Positions 17,650-25,447 are shown, numbered from the stretch's first letter. The stretch: DNA of 64,000 bases from Microbacterium sp. A20 (GCF_004794515.1 NZ_SSDF01000088.1:1-64000); one strand, 5' to 3'. Notes: generated by a model from the sequence alone, not told the origin. Program-made: numbers and translations.

Positions 17650-20240
17650 GCTGCGCTCCCTTCGATGTCGAGCAGATCGAACAGCGACGGCGTCGCCTGC
17701 TCTCGATCGAGCTCCTGCTGGTACATGACGGCGTCGCGGAACGACGTCGGGTTGAGTTCGGACGCCCGCCCCTCCCGGCCGAGCTTCCGTGCGCGCAGCG
17801 GGACTGTGCCCAGTCCCCCGAACGGGTCGTAGACCAGGTCGCCCTTGTTCGAGTAGCGCTCGATGAGGCGGTCGACGATGTCGAACTGCAGCGGGCAGAT
17901 GTGGAACTCGAGCGCGCGCCGCGACTGCTCACCGTTCAGGGTGAGCATGCGGTTCACGTCGTCCCACACGTCCGGTCGCCAGGACCCTGGGTCGAGGCTT
18001 TTGAACGTCGACGGCAGCGCGTTCTTCGCTGCCAGGGCCTCCCCTGTGGCGACGTGCGCGTCGAAGTCGTAGACGCTCGATCGGGACTGCCCCTTGAAGA
18101 GCCGCGAGCGATGCTTCGGTTCGACGGCCGCGAGTTCCTCCGGTGTGAGAAGTCGGTCGCCGGAGGATCGCCAGTCCGCAGCTGCGTCGATCTGCCAGCG
18201 TGCGAGTGAGTAGTTCGGGATCTCCTTCGCGACCCGGTCGTCGGCGTACCCCTTGGAGCGGTCCGACTGCGGCTTGTGGAAGATCAGGATGTACTCCGGC
18301 GAGCCGACGCCCATCTTCGTACCGTCCTTACGCATCTCCGTGTAGCCGAGGCGATACGTCTGGTTGTTCTCCCGCACAACATCGGTGGTGACGGTGATCA
18401 TGCCCATGTAGTCGAAGCCGTGCTTGAGCCCGTGCGCGAGCGCTTCGGCGTGGAACGGCGAGACGGTCGGGATGCCGGCGCCGGTGACGTTGCCGAACTG
18501 GATGCGGTCCTTCACATGGCAGGCGTAGATGCGGCCCGGGCGCAGCACCCGCAGGAGTTCTGGGGTGAGGTAGTCCATCTGCTGCCAGAAGTGGAGGTTG
18601 TCGTCCGTGTGCCCGAAGTCGTTGTAGCTCGGCGTGTACTCGTAGTGGTTCGAGAACGGAATCGAGGTGACGATCAGGTCGACGGAGTTGTCTTCCATGT
18701 GGTCGCGGGTCTCGACGATGCAGTCGTTCAGCGCTAGCGTCCATCCGGGCCCGGACTTCTCGACGCGTTCGACGCCCATGGCTCTGGTGAGCTCGGCGGA
18801 GATCGCGGCCGGGTTCAGGCCGAACTCGCGGATCACGTCCGACATGGTGTCGGTGAGGCGGTCGTGTTCCTCCCACTTCGTGAGCAGGCTGTCGCGCACT
18901 TCCGATTCAGTCTCGGCGTAGATCAGCGTCACTGAGCATGCGCGCTTCTGTCCGAACCGTTGGATGCGGTGTACCGACTGGATGGTGTCGTTGAACTTGT
19001 GCGTGACTCCCACGTAGATCGCCAGGTTCGACTGCTGCAGGTTCATCCCCTGCCCCAGCTGAACCGGCTTTCCGATCAGCGCGAACGTCTCCTGGTTGCG
19101 CCATGCGTCGAGGCGACGCTCGCCCTCTTCATCGTCAAGGCCACCGTGGACCGATGAGAACGTGAGCCCCTCGGCGGTCAGCATCTTCTCGATGAGCTCC
19201 TGCTCTGCATTCAGGTCGCACCAGAGGATGATCTGGTCGTCCGCGCCGTGCTTCTGCACGTGCTCACGCACGAGGGACAGCATCCGCGCCACTCGAGGCG
19301 TGATCGTCTCGCGCTTCTCCCGCGCCGTGTCGATCAGCGACTTCGCGCCGGCGCGGACGAGGACGCCCTGGCCGTCACGGTCGATCTGATCCGAGCGGAT
19401 CTCCACCTCAACTGAGTCCCACTCCACGGAGAGCGCCGGAAGGTCGTACCCAGCGTCGGAGTGGCCGAGGTCGGACGGTCGCTGCACGAAGCATGCCCAG
19501 GTATTCAGCCAGAGCCAGAACTCGCGCTCCTTATGCGGGTACAGCTTGAGGTTCCCGGCCTTCGAGCTGTCGCGCTGGAAGAACCGCGTCAGCGCCTGTC
19601 CGGTGTCCATGATGCCAAGGAACCCGGCGTAGTGGATCAGCTCCTTGTGCCGGTTCGGCGACGGTGTCGCAGTCGCGACGAAGCGATACGGGATCGCGTC
19701 GAACAGCCCGAGGAACTCCTGGTACGTCTTCGAACCGAACGAGCGCAGCACGGATGCTTCGTCGAGGCTGACGGCGTTGAACCCGTCGACCGAGAGGCGG
19801 CCGTCGCGCACGCTCTCGTAGTTCGTGACGTAGATCCCCGACCATGCCGGGTCGATCTCTTCCGTCCGGCGGATGAAGCGGACCTCGAGCCCTAGCAGGT
19901 CACGGCCGTCACGGATGAACTCGCCGCGAACCCCGAGCGGTGCAATGATCAGCGCCCGGCCGTCGACGACAGGTGATGCCGGGTGGGTGAGTATCTGCCG
20001 CAGTGTCTCCATTTGCATGATCGACTTGCCCAGACCGAACTTGGCGAAGATCGCACGCCGGCCGCCGAGGACCGCCCAACGGACGATGTCGCGCTGGTGC
20101 GGGAGCAGGACCTGGTGGAGATCGTCGCTGTGAACGGGGAAGCCGAACGAGCGATCGAATGCGACCTTCTCGCGCAGGAACTCTTCGTGGGACACCTTCG
20201 GCATGCGGAAGAAATCGGGGGTCAGCACTGCAGACGTCAT
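17646..20240 (-). CDS. SNF2/SF2-type helicase fused to a beta-class DNA methyltransferase
   Basis: 864 residues, two modules. Residues 1-490: SF2 helicase of SNF2 type with Q-like LLPHQRDIVRWAV, Walker A AKFGLGKS, motif II SLDEAS, motif III TATPSP, motif V GMNLQQSN and motif VI SVHRIQRFGQKR. Residues 500-864: amino-methyltransferase in beta order, with motif IV first (TSIPFSNHYEY, a variant of the usual D/S-PP-Y/F) and motif I last (YDPFGGLGTVPLRA, before a second acidic residue in ASELNP). Likely couples translocation to N4-cytosine or N6-adenine methylation. Ends 4 nt into the cytosine-5 methyltransferase. Confidence 0.85.
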   Translation of the reverse strand: MTSAVLTPDFFRMPKVSHEEFLREKVAFDRSFGFPVHSDDLHQVLLPHQRDIVRWAVLGGRRAIFAKFGLGKSIMQMETLRQILTHPASPVVDGRALIIAPLGVRGEFIRDGRDLLGLEVRFIRRTEEIDPAWSGIYVTNYESVRDGRLSVDGFNAVSLDEASVLRSFGSKTYQEFLGLFDAIPYRFVATATPSPNRHKELIHYAGFLGIMDTGQALTRFFQRDSSKAGNLKLYPHKEREFWLWLNTWACFVQRPSDLGHSDAGYDLPALSVEWDSVEVEIRSDQIDRDGQGVLVRAGAKSLIDTAREKRETITPRVARMLSLVREHVQKHGADDQIILWCDLNAEQELIEKMLTAEGLTFSSVHGGLDDEEGERRLDAWRNQETFALIGKPVQLGQGMNLQQSNLAIYVGVTHKFNDTIQSVHRIQRFGQKRACSVTLIYAETESEVRDSLLTKWEEHDRLTDTMSDVIREFGLNPAAISAELTRAMGVERVEKSGPGWTLALNDCIVETRDHMEDNSVDLIVTSIPFSNHYEYTPSYNDFGHTDDNLHFWQQMDYLTPELLRVLRPGRIYACHVKDRIQFGNVTGAGIPTVSPFHAEALAHGLKHGFDYMGMITVTTDVVRENNQTYRLGYTEMRKDGTKMGVGSPEYILIFHKPQSDRSKGYADDRVAKEIPNYSLARWQIDAAADWRSSGDRLLTPEELAAVEPKHRSRLFKGQSRSSVYDFDAHVATGEALAAKNALPSTFKSLDPGSWRPDVWDDVNRMLTLNGEQSRRALEFHICPLQFDIVDRLIERYSNKGDLVYDPFGGLGTVPLRARKLGREGRASELNPTSFRDAVMYQQELDREQATPSLFDLLDIEGSAA

Positions 20241-21007
20241 GTGTTCTCCTGGAACGAAGAAGCCCCCGACGATGCGGGGGCTGGGTTGGGTGCGAGTTCG
20301 AGCTTTCGCCGGCGTCTGCCGACGTACTTCGGGTCGACGTTGAGGCGTTCACCGATCTGTCGGTCGGTGAGTCCTTCGCTGTGGAGGCGGGTCAGGTCGT
20401 CGAGTTTCAGTACCGGTGGACGGTGTGGGTTGATCGGGAGTCGCAGGCTGCGGCGCCGGGACCTGACGTAGTCGAGGTTCCGTCCGATCTCCTTCGCGAT
20501 GAGGATGTCGCTGAGCCCCTTGGCATGGAACGCGGCGATGCGGTCGGTGGTGGATGACGCACGGTTCGGCTGCAGTCTGAGGTGGTGGCGAGTCGCGTTG
20601 ACCTGCGCGCGTGTCTTCCCCAGCCGCTCCGCGATCTCCCCATCGGTGAGGCCCGCACTGTGCAGATGGAGCACCTGTCGTTGGTTGTCGGTGATCGGCA
20701 CGCCTGGGTCCTTGCGGACGTACTGGCGGCCTCTCGCGGCCTTCCCCGGTCGCTGCGCCTTGACGGTCATCTGTGCCGCCTTCGCTGCGGCTGCGGTCTC
20801 GGCAGCATGCTTCCGCTCACGTTCGACGATCTGTGCGGCGGTCTCCCCCGCGTCGATCGCCCTCCGGAACCCGAAGTCACCCTGGTATCGGGTGTGAACG
20901 TCACGGCAGGGCACCGGACCGGGGCAGTGACTCCCCCGGCAACCCCCAGTGAAACCCTCTGCGGTGCTGTGGGGGTAGGTCGGGTCGGACAGGATGTCGG
21001 CGGTCAT
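20237..21007 (-). CDS. Triple helix-turn-helix repeat protein
   Basis: 256 residues from the ATG at 21007, fixed by its ATGA overlap with the upstream gene. After an N-terminal part with TGGCRGSHCPGPVPCRD (Cys cluster, WhiB-like spacing) come three copies of one HTH module: LHSAGLTDGEIAERLGKTRA, FHAKGLSDILIAKEIGRNLD and LHSEGLTDRQIGERLNVDPK, each followed by a basic R-rich segment and L-x-L-P/Q. Three DNA-binding units in one chain suggest binding to a repeated site, possibly as a late-gene activator. It shares the module with the upstream protein. Confidence 0.75.
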   Translation of the reverse strand: MTADILSDPTYPHSTAEGFTGGCRGSHCPGPVPCRDVHTRYQGDFGFRRAIDAGETAAQIVERERKHAAETAAAAKAAQMTVKAQRPGKAARGRQYVRKDPGVPITDNQRQVLHLHSAGLTDGEIAERLGKTRAQVNATRHHLRLQPNRASSTTDRIAAFHAKGLSDILIAKEIGRNLDYVRSRRRSLRLPINPHRPPVLKLDDLTRLHSEGLTDRQIGERLNVDPKYVGRRRRKLELAPNPAPASSGASSFQENT

Positions 21008-21273
21008 GCGGTCCATCTCCTCTTGTTCGCGGGTAGCTGCAGACGCCTCCTGGCGTTCTGGATTGATGTGTTCGTGGTGCCGAGGCGTGCGGCGATGTCC
21101 GCGTCGCACCAGCCCGCCTGGACGAGCTCGCGGACGGTCGACCGCAGCTCTTCCCCCGCGGTACGTTGTGCGAGTTCGTCTCGGAGTACAGCACCGGGTG
21201 GGATGCCGAGTTGTTCGGCTTTCGCTTGGATGCGCCAGACGTCCTTCGGTTCCAGGTCGACCATGATCTTCAC
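21004..21273 (-). CDS. Single HTH-module protein, 89 aa
   Basis: VKIMVDLEPKDVWRIQAKAE begins with a ribbon-like strand and helix; the C-terminal part holds the same module as the next gene: LVQAGWCDADIAARLGTTNT, then basic NARRRLQLPANKRRW. The GTG at 21273 is chosen because GAGAGGGG lies 7 nt before it; a longer frame would translate the origin-like repeat into a meaningless Tyr/Ile run. It overlaps the triple-module gene by 4 nt and may pair with it. Confidence 0.7.
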   Translation of the reverse strand: MKIMVDLEPKDVWRIQAKAEQLGIPPGAVLRDELAQRTAGEELRSTVRELVQAGWCDADIAARLGTTNTSIQNARRRLQLPANKRRWTA

Positions 21274-21330
21274 GACCAGACCCCTCTCAATGGAAAAGGC
21301 CATTACCCGTTCTGCTGGGAGGTAGTGGCC

Positions 21331-21450
21331 TGTGGATAACTCATCGCTCCGGAGAGCGCATCTTCGATAGAAGATGTAGCTGTAGGTGTAGATGTAGATG
21401 TAGATGTAGTAGCGCCGGTCGTAGGCTTGCCCGACGTTTGGGCTAAACGT
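21331..21450. other. Candidate phage replication origin
   Basis: Gap of about 170 nt between the replication-like gene and the HTH gene. It holds a perfect DnaA box (TGTGGATAA, 21331-21339), hairpins CGCTC/GAGCG (21345-21358) and ATCTTC/GAAGAT (21360-21375), six hexamers of GTAGNN type (21376-21411) and an inverted repeat ACGTTT/AAACGT (21434-21450). Direct repeats and a DnaA box beside an initiator-like gene are typical of phage origins; the role is inferred. Confidence 0.5.
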
Positions 21451-22000
21451 TGGCCGTAGCGTCGGTCGTAGTGGCCATGTCGTGGAACGGCAGGAAGCCT
21501 GGGAAGTCCCAGGTGAGTTCCGTCTTCGTCTCACGCACCGCCACAGCGGGTTGCTTCAGCACCGTCATGACCTGTGGTTTCTCCCATGCTGGGAGGTCCT
21601 TGTTGTCCTTCTTGTAGCGCTGCAGCTCATGGACAACCACCGCCCGGATCTTGTTCGATGCGATCGCGCCGTACGCTTTCGCCATCGACACCGCGAGTCT
21701 GGGCTGTCTCATCAGCCCGTCATGTCTCACCCACGAACGGACCAGGACCTCATCAGTGGTCTGATCGAAGACGCAGAACCACTTGTCGGCGAGCTCCTGT
21801 GCCGCGAGCATCACGTCCCCGGAGGTCATCTCTCGAGACATCGCGGCTAGGCGACCGGGATGGAACTCCACACACCCGCAGTAGTCGAGCTTCGGGTGCG
21901 AGACGAGCTTGAAGTACAGGGCCTGCGCCTGCGGCGTCAGGTCCCGGAAGTCCGAGTCTGACCAGATGTCGATGCTGATGTTCGCTCTGTCACGTGCCAT
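21443..22000 (-). CDS. Phage replication-type winged-helix protein
   Basis: 185 residues. The start MARDRANISIDIWSDSDFRD, then LTPQAQALYFKLVSHPKLDY and CGCVEFHPGRLAAMS, is the N-terminal winged-helix pattern common to many actinophage proteins near replication genes; the later DEVLVRSWVRHDG segment belongs to the same fold. The C-terminal 60 residues are poorly ordered. Likely binds the origin that follows its stop. Start ATG after GGAG; the gene immediately follows the KQEG repeat. Confidence 0.7.
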   Translation of the reverse strand: MARDRANISIDIWSDSDFRDLTPQAQALYFKLVSHPKLDYCGCVEFHPGRLAAMSREMTSGDVMLAAQELADKWFCVFDQTTDEVLVRSWVRHDGLMRQPRLAVSMAKAYGAIASNKIRAVVVHELQRYKKDNKDLPAWEKPQVMTVLKQPAVAVRETKTELTWDFPGFLPFHDMATTTDATANV

Positions 22001-22004
22001 GGCG

Positions 22005-22030
22005 CATCACTCCGCTCCTTCCTGCTTCAC
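22005..22030 (-). repeat. KQEG module, copy 3
   Basis: Minus reading GTGAAGCAGGAAGGAGCGGA then GTGATG. It encodes the VKQEGAE tail of the gene ending at 22007, and its GGAAGGAG is the nearest ribosome-binding-like sequence before the gene at 22000. Confidence 0.85.
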
Positions 22031-22387
22031 GTGCGGGTACTGGACTTCGAGCCACCAGGAGTCCTCCCACTCGATGCGGACGGGATAGGTGCCGAGGCCG
22101 AGCCTGTCGAATGTCTCGATGTCCGTCCGGTACTCGAAGACGTAGCCAAGCGCGCAGTCGGTGGTGTCGTGCACAATCCACTCGCGGTTGTCCCAGTTCC
22201 ACCAATGCTCGAGGCCGTGCCTGCTGCGCTCCGTTCCGGCGTCGTGCTCGTGGTTCATGGCCTGGCAAGCCTTGCGGGGGCAGCGCTTCCCAACCATGCA
22301 GTCGGCGCCGTGCGTGCCGCCGAACGTGTACTCGTAGTCGTCGCTCTCGTCGTCCGGGAGACGCGTGATCGTGACGGTGTGGCTCAC
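22007..22387 (-). CDS. Hypothetical phage protein, 126 aa
   Basis: GTG start fixed by GTGA overlap with the upstream stop. VSHTVTITRLPDDESDDYEY begins; then HGADCMVGKRCPRKACQAMNH gives three Cys and several His (possible metal site), and the second half is strand-rich with many Trp (LEHWWNWDNREWIVH). Ends in the KQEG tail. Similar compact Trp-rich proteins are common in actinophages; no family name available. Confidence 0.65.
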   Translation of the reverse strand: MSHTVTITRLPDDESDDYEYTFGGTHGADCMVGKRCPRKACQAMNHEHDAGTERSRHGLEHWWNWDNREWIVHDTTDCALGYVFEYRTDIETFDRLGLGTYPVRIEWEDSWWLEVQYPHVKQEGAE

Positions 22388-22740
22388 TGCCCTGGCCCTT
22401 CCTGCTTCACCAGCACCCACGGGCCAGCCTTGGCCTGCTTGATGAGGAGCCACCCGTGTCGCTTCTCGCCGAGCGGAGGGTTCAGGAGGAACGCCTCGGC
22501 GGCTTCGAGATCCCGGCGACGGTAGACGGGCGTGCGCGGCCACTCTTCGCGTGCGACCGCGTACTCCCACTCCGGTTCCTCGGCTACGACACCAGCGCGC
22601 ATCTCGGCATCGTGAGCTGCCAGCGCCCGGTCGAACTCGGCCCGCAAGTCGTCGTCGGAGGTCGTAGCGTCTCGTTCCTCGAACTCGGCGCTCAGCCATG
22701 CCTCGCGGAGTTCGCTGATCGTCGGCGTGTACTCGCTCAT
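22384..22740 (-). CDS. Hypothetical phage protein, 118 aa
   Basis: MSEYTPTISELREAWLSAEF begins with an acidic helical part; the second half (PEWEYAVAREEWPRTPVYRR) has alternating Trp and charged residues, then LLNPPLGEKRHGWLLIKQ. Start at 22740 is fixed by ATGA overlap. Tail VLVKQEGPGQ is a KQEG variant. No family recognised. Confidence 0.65.
   Translation of the reverse strand: MSEYTPTISELREAWLSAEFEERDATTSDDDLRAEFDRALAAHDAEMRAGVVAEEPEWEYAVAREEWPRTPVYRRRDLEAAEAFLLNPPLGEKRHGWLLIKQAKAGPWVLVKQEGPGQ
22392..22410 (-). repeat. KQEG module, copy 4 (diverged)
   Basis: Minus reading GTGAAGCAGGAAGGGCCAG. It encodes the VKQEGPG tail of the gene ending at 22384 and supplies GGAAGG before the GTG at 22387. 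Confidence 0.75.
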
Positions 22741-22904
22741 CCCCGGTCCTCGACTTTCATCCGATATCCCTGCCGTGTCTTGCGGCGCGCGGCTGCCCTC
22801 GCGGCGAACCGCCACCGGCACTTGCGGATGACGGTCCACCCGTCGCCCGCGTTCTTCTCACACACCCACCAGCGGTAGTGCGGCTCCCATGCCTTTTCAT
22901 TCAT
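22737..22904 (-). CDS. Small basic phage protein, 55 aa
   Basis: MNEKAWEPHYRWWVCEKNAG, then WTVIRKCRWRFAARAAARRK. Strongly basic with two Cys. Start at 22904 is preferred; a longer frame to 23126 would cover the upstream zinc gene in another frame. Stop overlaps the next ATG. Function unknown. Confidence 0.6.
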   Translation of the reverse strand: MNEKAWEPHYRWWVCEKNAGDGWTVIRKCRWRFAARAAARRKTRQGYRMKVEDRG

Positions 22905-22923
22905 CGCTCTACCTGCCTTTTCA

Positions 22924-23139
22924 TCAGTCGTCGCACCGGCAGGGTTTGACCAGCCAGCAATCAGGGCACACGACTTCGCGCGGGCCGATGTCGAACTTCG
23001 ACGGTTTCGGCGTGCATGCGTCGTGCCGCAGCTGGTCGTCATCGTCGTACCTGACGGCATCACCCGGATGGATGCGGTTGCCGCAGTGCGCGGCACAGGT
23101 GCCGTCGTAGCGGGCCGGGAACACATGCCCGGGAGTCAT
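22924..23139 (-). CDS. Small zinc-binding phage protein, 71 aa
   Basis: Cys/His-rich: CAAHCGNRIHPGD, then HDACTPKP and VVCPDCWLVKPCRCDD. The HDAC followed by CPDC pattern resembles small zinc domains that bind nucleic acid. It overlaps the preceding gene by 4 nt. No specific family is assigned. Confidence 0.7.
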   Translation of the reverse strand: MTPGHVFPARYDGTCAAHCGNRIHPGDAVRYDDDDQLRHDACTPKPSKFDIGPREVVCPDCWLVKPCRCDD

Positions 23140-23483
23140 GCCATCTCCCTGATGCTCATGTTCTTGACGAACTCACGCTCGATCTTGTGCCCGGGTGATT
23201 TCTTCGGGCATCGGTTGTGGGCATGCTGCCGCGGTGTGCCGTCCTTGCGTCGGAGTAGCAGCGTCCCGCAGCGATCGCAGGGGGCGTGCCCGCATTCGTG
23301 GTGGTCGGCCATGTGCTTCATCGACCAGGCGCCGTCCCCGGTGATCTTGAATCCGCAGGTGTCGCAGGTCCATTCGACCTCGCGCCGGTATTGCCCGTAT
23401 GGACCGCCCCACCCCCTGTCGCGCTTCGTGACTGTGAAGCAGAGGTACCGGTCCCCGATCTTGTACGGAAGGTTCATGGTCAT
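23136..23483 (-). CDS. Zinc-finger phage protein, 115 aa
   Basis: N-terminal strand-rich part (YKIGDRYLCFTVTKRDRGWG), then a zinc finger CDTCGFKITGDGAWSMKHMADHHECG, followed by CDRCGTLLLRRKDG and a basic tail with NRCPKKSPGH. At least two zinc sites. The gene follows an HNH gene and overlaps it by 4 nt. Confidence 0.7.
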   Translation of the reverse strand: MTMNLPYKIGDRYLCFTVTKRDRGWGGPYGQYRREVEWTCDTCGFKITGDGAWSMKHMADHHECGHAPCDRCGTLLLRRKDGTPRQHAHNRCPKKSPGHKIEREFVKNMSIREMA

Positions 23484-23776
23484 TCCTTCAGGTAGATGAG
23501 TCCCCAGTGGTGCAGGAACAGTTCTTCAGCTGGATCGCAACGGCCAGATGGGAGCGACCAGCCTTGAGGCGGGTTCGGTCCATGCGCGCGCCCATGGCAT
23601 CCCGTGTGGTTCCCCCACCCGCACAACGCGACGAGGTTCGATGCGGTGTGCTTCCCACCACGTGACCGGTACTTCCGGTGATGCAGCTCGAGGGGTGCGA
23701 TCCTGCCGCACCCCTCGCACCTGCCCTTCGCCCGTTCATGAACCGCTGTTCGGACCTTCGCGGGGATCGCGCTCAT
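23480..23776 (-). CDS. HNH endonuclease (second copy type)
   Basis: 98 residues from MSAIPAKVRTAVHERAKGRC. HNH core: CEGCGRIAPLELHHRKYRSR, then GGKHTASNLVALCG and GCHGRAHG; the double His of LHH and the final H of CHG are catalytic or metal ligands. Paralogous in function, not in sequence, to the one beside the terminase. Its place in the early operon suggests a homing or recombination role. Confidence 0.85.
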   Translation of the reverse strand: MSAIPAKVRTAVHERAKGRCEGCGRIAPLELHHRKYRSRGGKHTASNLVALCGWGNHTGCHGRAHGPNPPQGWSLPSGRCDPAEELFLHHWGLIYLKE

Positions 23777-23931
23777 GCCGGTTCGGCGGCGATGACGACG
23801 CAGGCGGCGGCGTATGCCTCCCGCCATGAGTCGTAGCCGCCAGGGTCGGTACCTGGAAGCGCCTCGAGGTCGGGGCTCCCCGAGACCCACCAGCGGCCAG
23901 TGATGTCGCCTCGCCAGACGAACGGCTTCAT
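23773..23931 (-). CDS. Small phage protein, 52 aa
   Basis: MKPFVWRGDITGRWWVSGSP begins, then a helical SWREAYAAACVVIAAEPA end. Start at 23931 is fixed by the 4-nt overlap with the upstream stop. No family recognised. Confidence 0.65.
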   Translation of the reverse strand: MKPFVWRGDITGRWWVSGSPDLEALPGTDPGGYDSWREAYAAACVVIAAEPA

Positions 23932-24548
23932 CGCACTCCCCCGAACCCGATGAGCTCGGCTAGGTGCTGCGCTTCGCCCAGCCGCAGCGGGCGGGTGCCC
24001 TTCTCGACCTGCGAGACCGTGGCCTGCGACCATTTGAACCCGCGTCCGGTCATGCCGGATGCGAGGTCCCGCTGTGACAGCTCCGAACGCTCACGCGCTG
24101 CGGTGACGTCGGCGCCGATCGCCTCGTCCGACTGCGGCGCGCTGATCGCCGCGGCGGGGGACGTCTTGGTCGGGGTGGCCAGGATGCCGAGGTTGCGGAT
24201 TGCTCGGGAGATCGCGGCCGTCTCGGCGGACTCCTGCGGGCGGAGCCGCACGAGCTCGTCCTCGTCGTTCTCCCCGCGGGTGGCGTGTGCGACCGCGTCG
24301 GGTCGTTCCGATTCGCTGTGCTTCCGCACGTACGCGCGGACGGTGAACACCGGGTACGGGAGGCTCTGCCCGTCATCGACGATGCGGGTGTCCACCTCGG
24401 GGAGGATGCTCCCTTCAGGGTACTTCGCCCAGAACGCTTCAACGCGTTCCATCGCGGTCGCGACGTCCTCGGTCATGTCGCCCTTCGGCGCACGTTGCAG
24501 CCGGGATCTCCGACTGTCCTCAGGGAGGACGATCTCGGGGTTGGTCAT
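23928..24548 (-). CDS. Putative single-strand-annealing/ssDNA-binding protein with C-terminal HTH
   Basis: 206 residues from the ATG at 24548 (ATGA overlap). Residues 25-125 resemble phage recombination proteins: ERVEAFWAKYPEGSILPEVD, VFTVRAYVRK, then SAETAAISRAIRNLGI, close to the E-x-AETSAI/VGRALANLG motif of Erf/Sak-like annealing proteins. Residues 145-206 are an XRE HTH: ERSELSQRDLASGM, then SQATVSQVEKGTRPLRLG. It follows a RecE-like nuclease, the usual partner. The fusion with an XRE domain is unusual. Confidence 0.6.
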   Translation of the reverse strand: MTNPEIVLPEDSRRSRLQRAPKGDMTEDVATAMERVEAFWAKYPEGSILPEVDTRIVDDGQSLPYPVFTVRAYVRKHSESERPDAVAHATRGENDEDELVRLRPQESAETAAISRAIRNLGILATPTKTSPAAAISAPQSDEAIGADVTAARERSELSQRDLASGMTGRGFKWSQATVSQVEKGTRPLRLGEAQHLAELIGFGGVR

Positions 24549-25447
24549 GCTGTCGATCCTTCGAATTCGTCGATGAACTGGTTCACGTTCCAGACCGGAG
24601 CCTGGAGGATGCCGATGGGGCCGCCGCTGCGCGTCTGGTAACCGCCCCACACGCCGGTGTCGCGGCACCTGGCGAAGCGCTCGCGTGCTTCTTTCGCGCG
24701 TCTCCTGGCCATGAGGACTTCGTCATTGCCGAGCATGTGCACGCCCGTGAGGTACGGCGAGTTCGTCTCGACGACGGCGAACAGGTACGGCAGGTTCTCC
24801 CCCGTGATGAGGTGGTACAGGTGCTCGTAGTGAGCGAACTGCACGTCGTATCCGAGGCGGAACGCATGCTTCGCGAAGTCCTCTTCGGACGCATCGCCGG
24901 CGGTGGTCTTGAGGTCGACGATCCGAGCCCCGAGCCAGTCAAGGCGACCGCGCAGAGCGATGTTCGTGTCCGGGTCGGTGGCGAACATCGACACCTCCGG
25001 GCTGCCCGACTCGAGCAGCGCCTTGATGACGGGGTTCGCGAGGACTGACTCGACCAGGATGTTCACCACCCGAGCGGTCACCCGCTTCACCGGGATCAGA
25101 CCGTTCTCACGTGCATCAGCCTCGAACGCCTTCGCGGCCTTCGTGCTGATCGCACCGTTCGAGGCAAGAACGTTGTCCAGCTCCTTGCCCTCGAACTCGA
25201 ACCTCTCGGGCCCGGTCCCGTCCGGGTAGATCGCGATCTGCGCGCCGACACCCAGCACCTTCGAATGCACCGCTGACCCGAGGTCGAACTCTGACTTCGT
25301 CTCCTGTGGCTGCTCGAGGTAGTGCTTCAGATGTGCGGGCGACTTGAGGATCTTCTTCGCGCCCGTGGAGCTCAGTCCTGGAAGGCGGTGGTAGATCGTC
25401 TCGTCGAGGTCGTAGACCAGACCTTCGTAGCCACCCGCGGCGCTCAC
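24545..25447 (-). CDS. RecE-like PD-(D/E)XK exonuclease
   Basis: 300 residues. Pattern of RecE C-terminal/DUF3799 nucleases: YHRLPGLSSTGAKKILKSPA, FDLGSAVHSKVLGVG (first catalytic acidic/His region), ALRGRLDWLGARIVDLKTTA with the D-x(n)-D-x-K core (DW...DLKTT), and GYDVQFAHYEHLYH (QxxxY). Later NSPYLTGVHML and FARCRDTGVWGGY are typical. It resects DNA ends for phage recombination with the annealing protein beside it. Confidence 0.85.
   Translation of the reverse strand: MSAAGGYEGLVYDLDETIYHRLPGLSSTGAKKILKSPAHLKHYLEQPQETKSEFDLGSAVHSKVLGVGAQIAIYPDGTGPERFEFEGKELDNVLASNGAISTKAAKAFEADARENGLIPVKRVTARVVNILVESVLANPVIKALLESGSPEVSMFATDPDTNIALRGRLDWLGARIVDLKTTAGDASEEDFAKHAFRLGYDVQFAHYEHLYHLITGENLPYLFAVVETNSPYLTGVHMLGNDEVLMARRRAKEARERFARCRDTGVWGGYQTRSGGPIGILQAPVWNVNQFIDEFEGSTA

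Noticed and set aside
15928..20240. Complete DISARM or restriction-modification system
   Set aside because: Only methyltransferases and a fused helicase are present; no nuclease, phospholipase-D or DrmB-like gene nearby.
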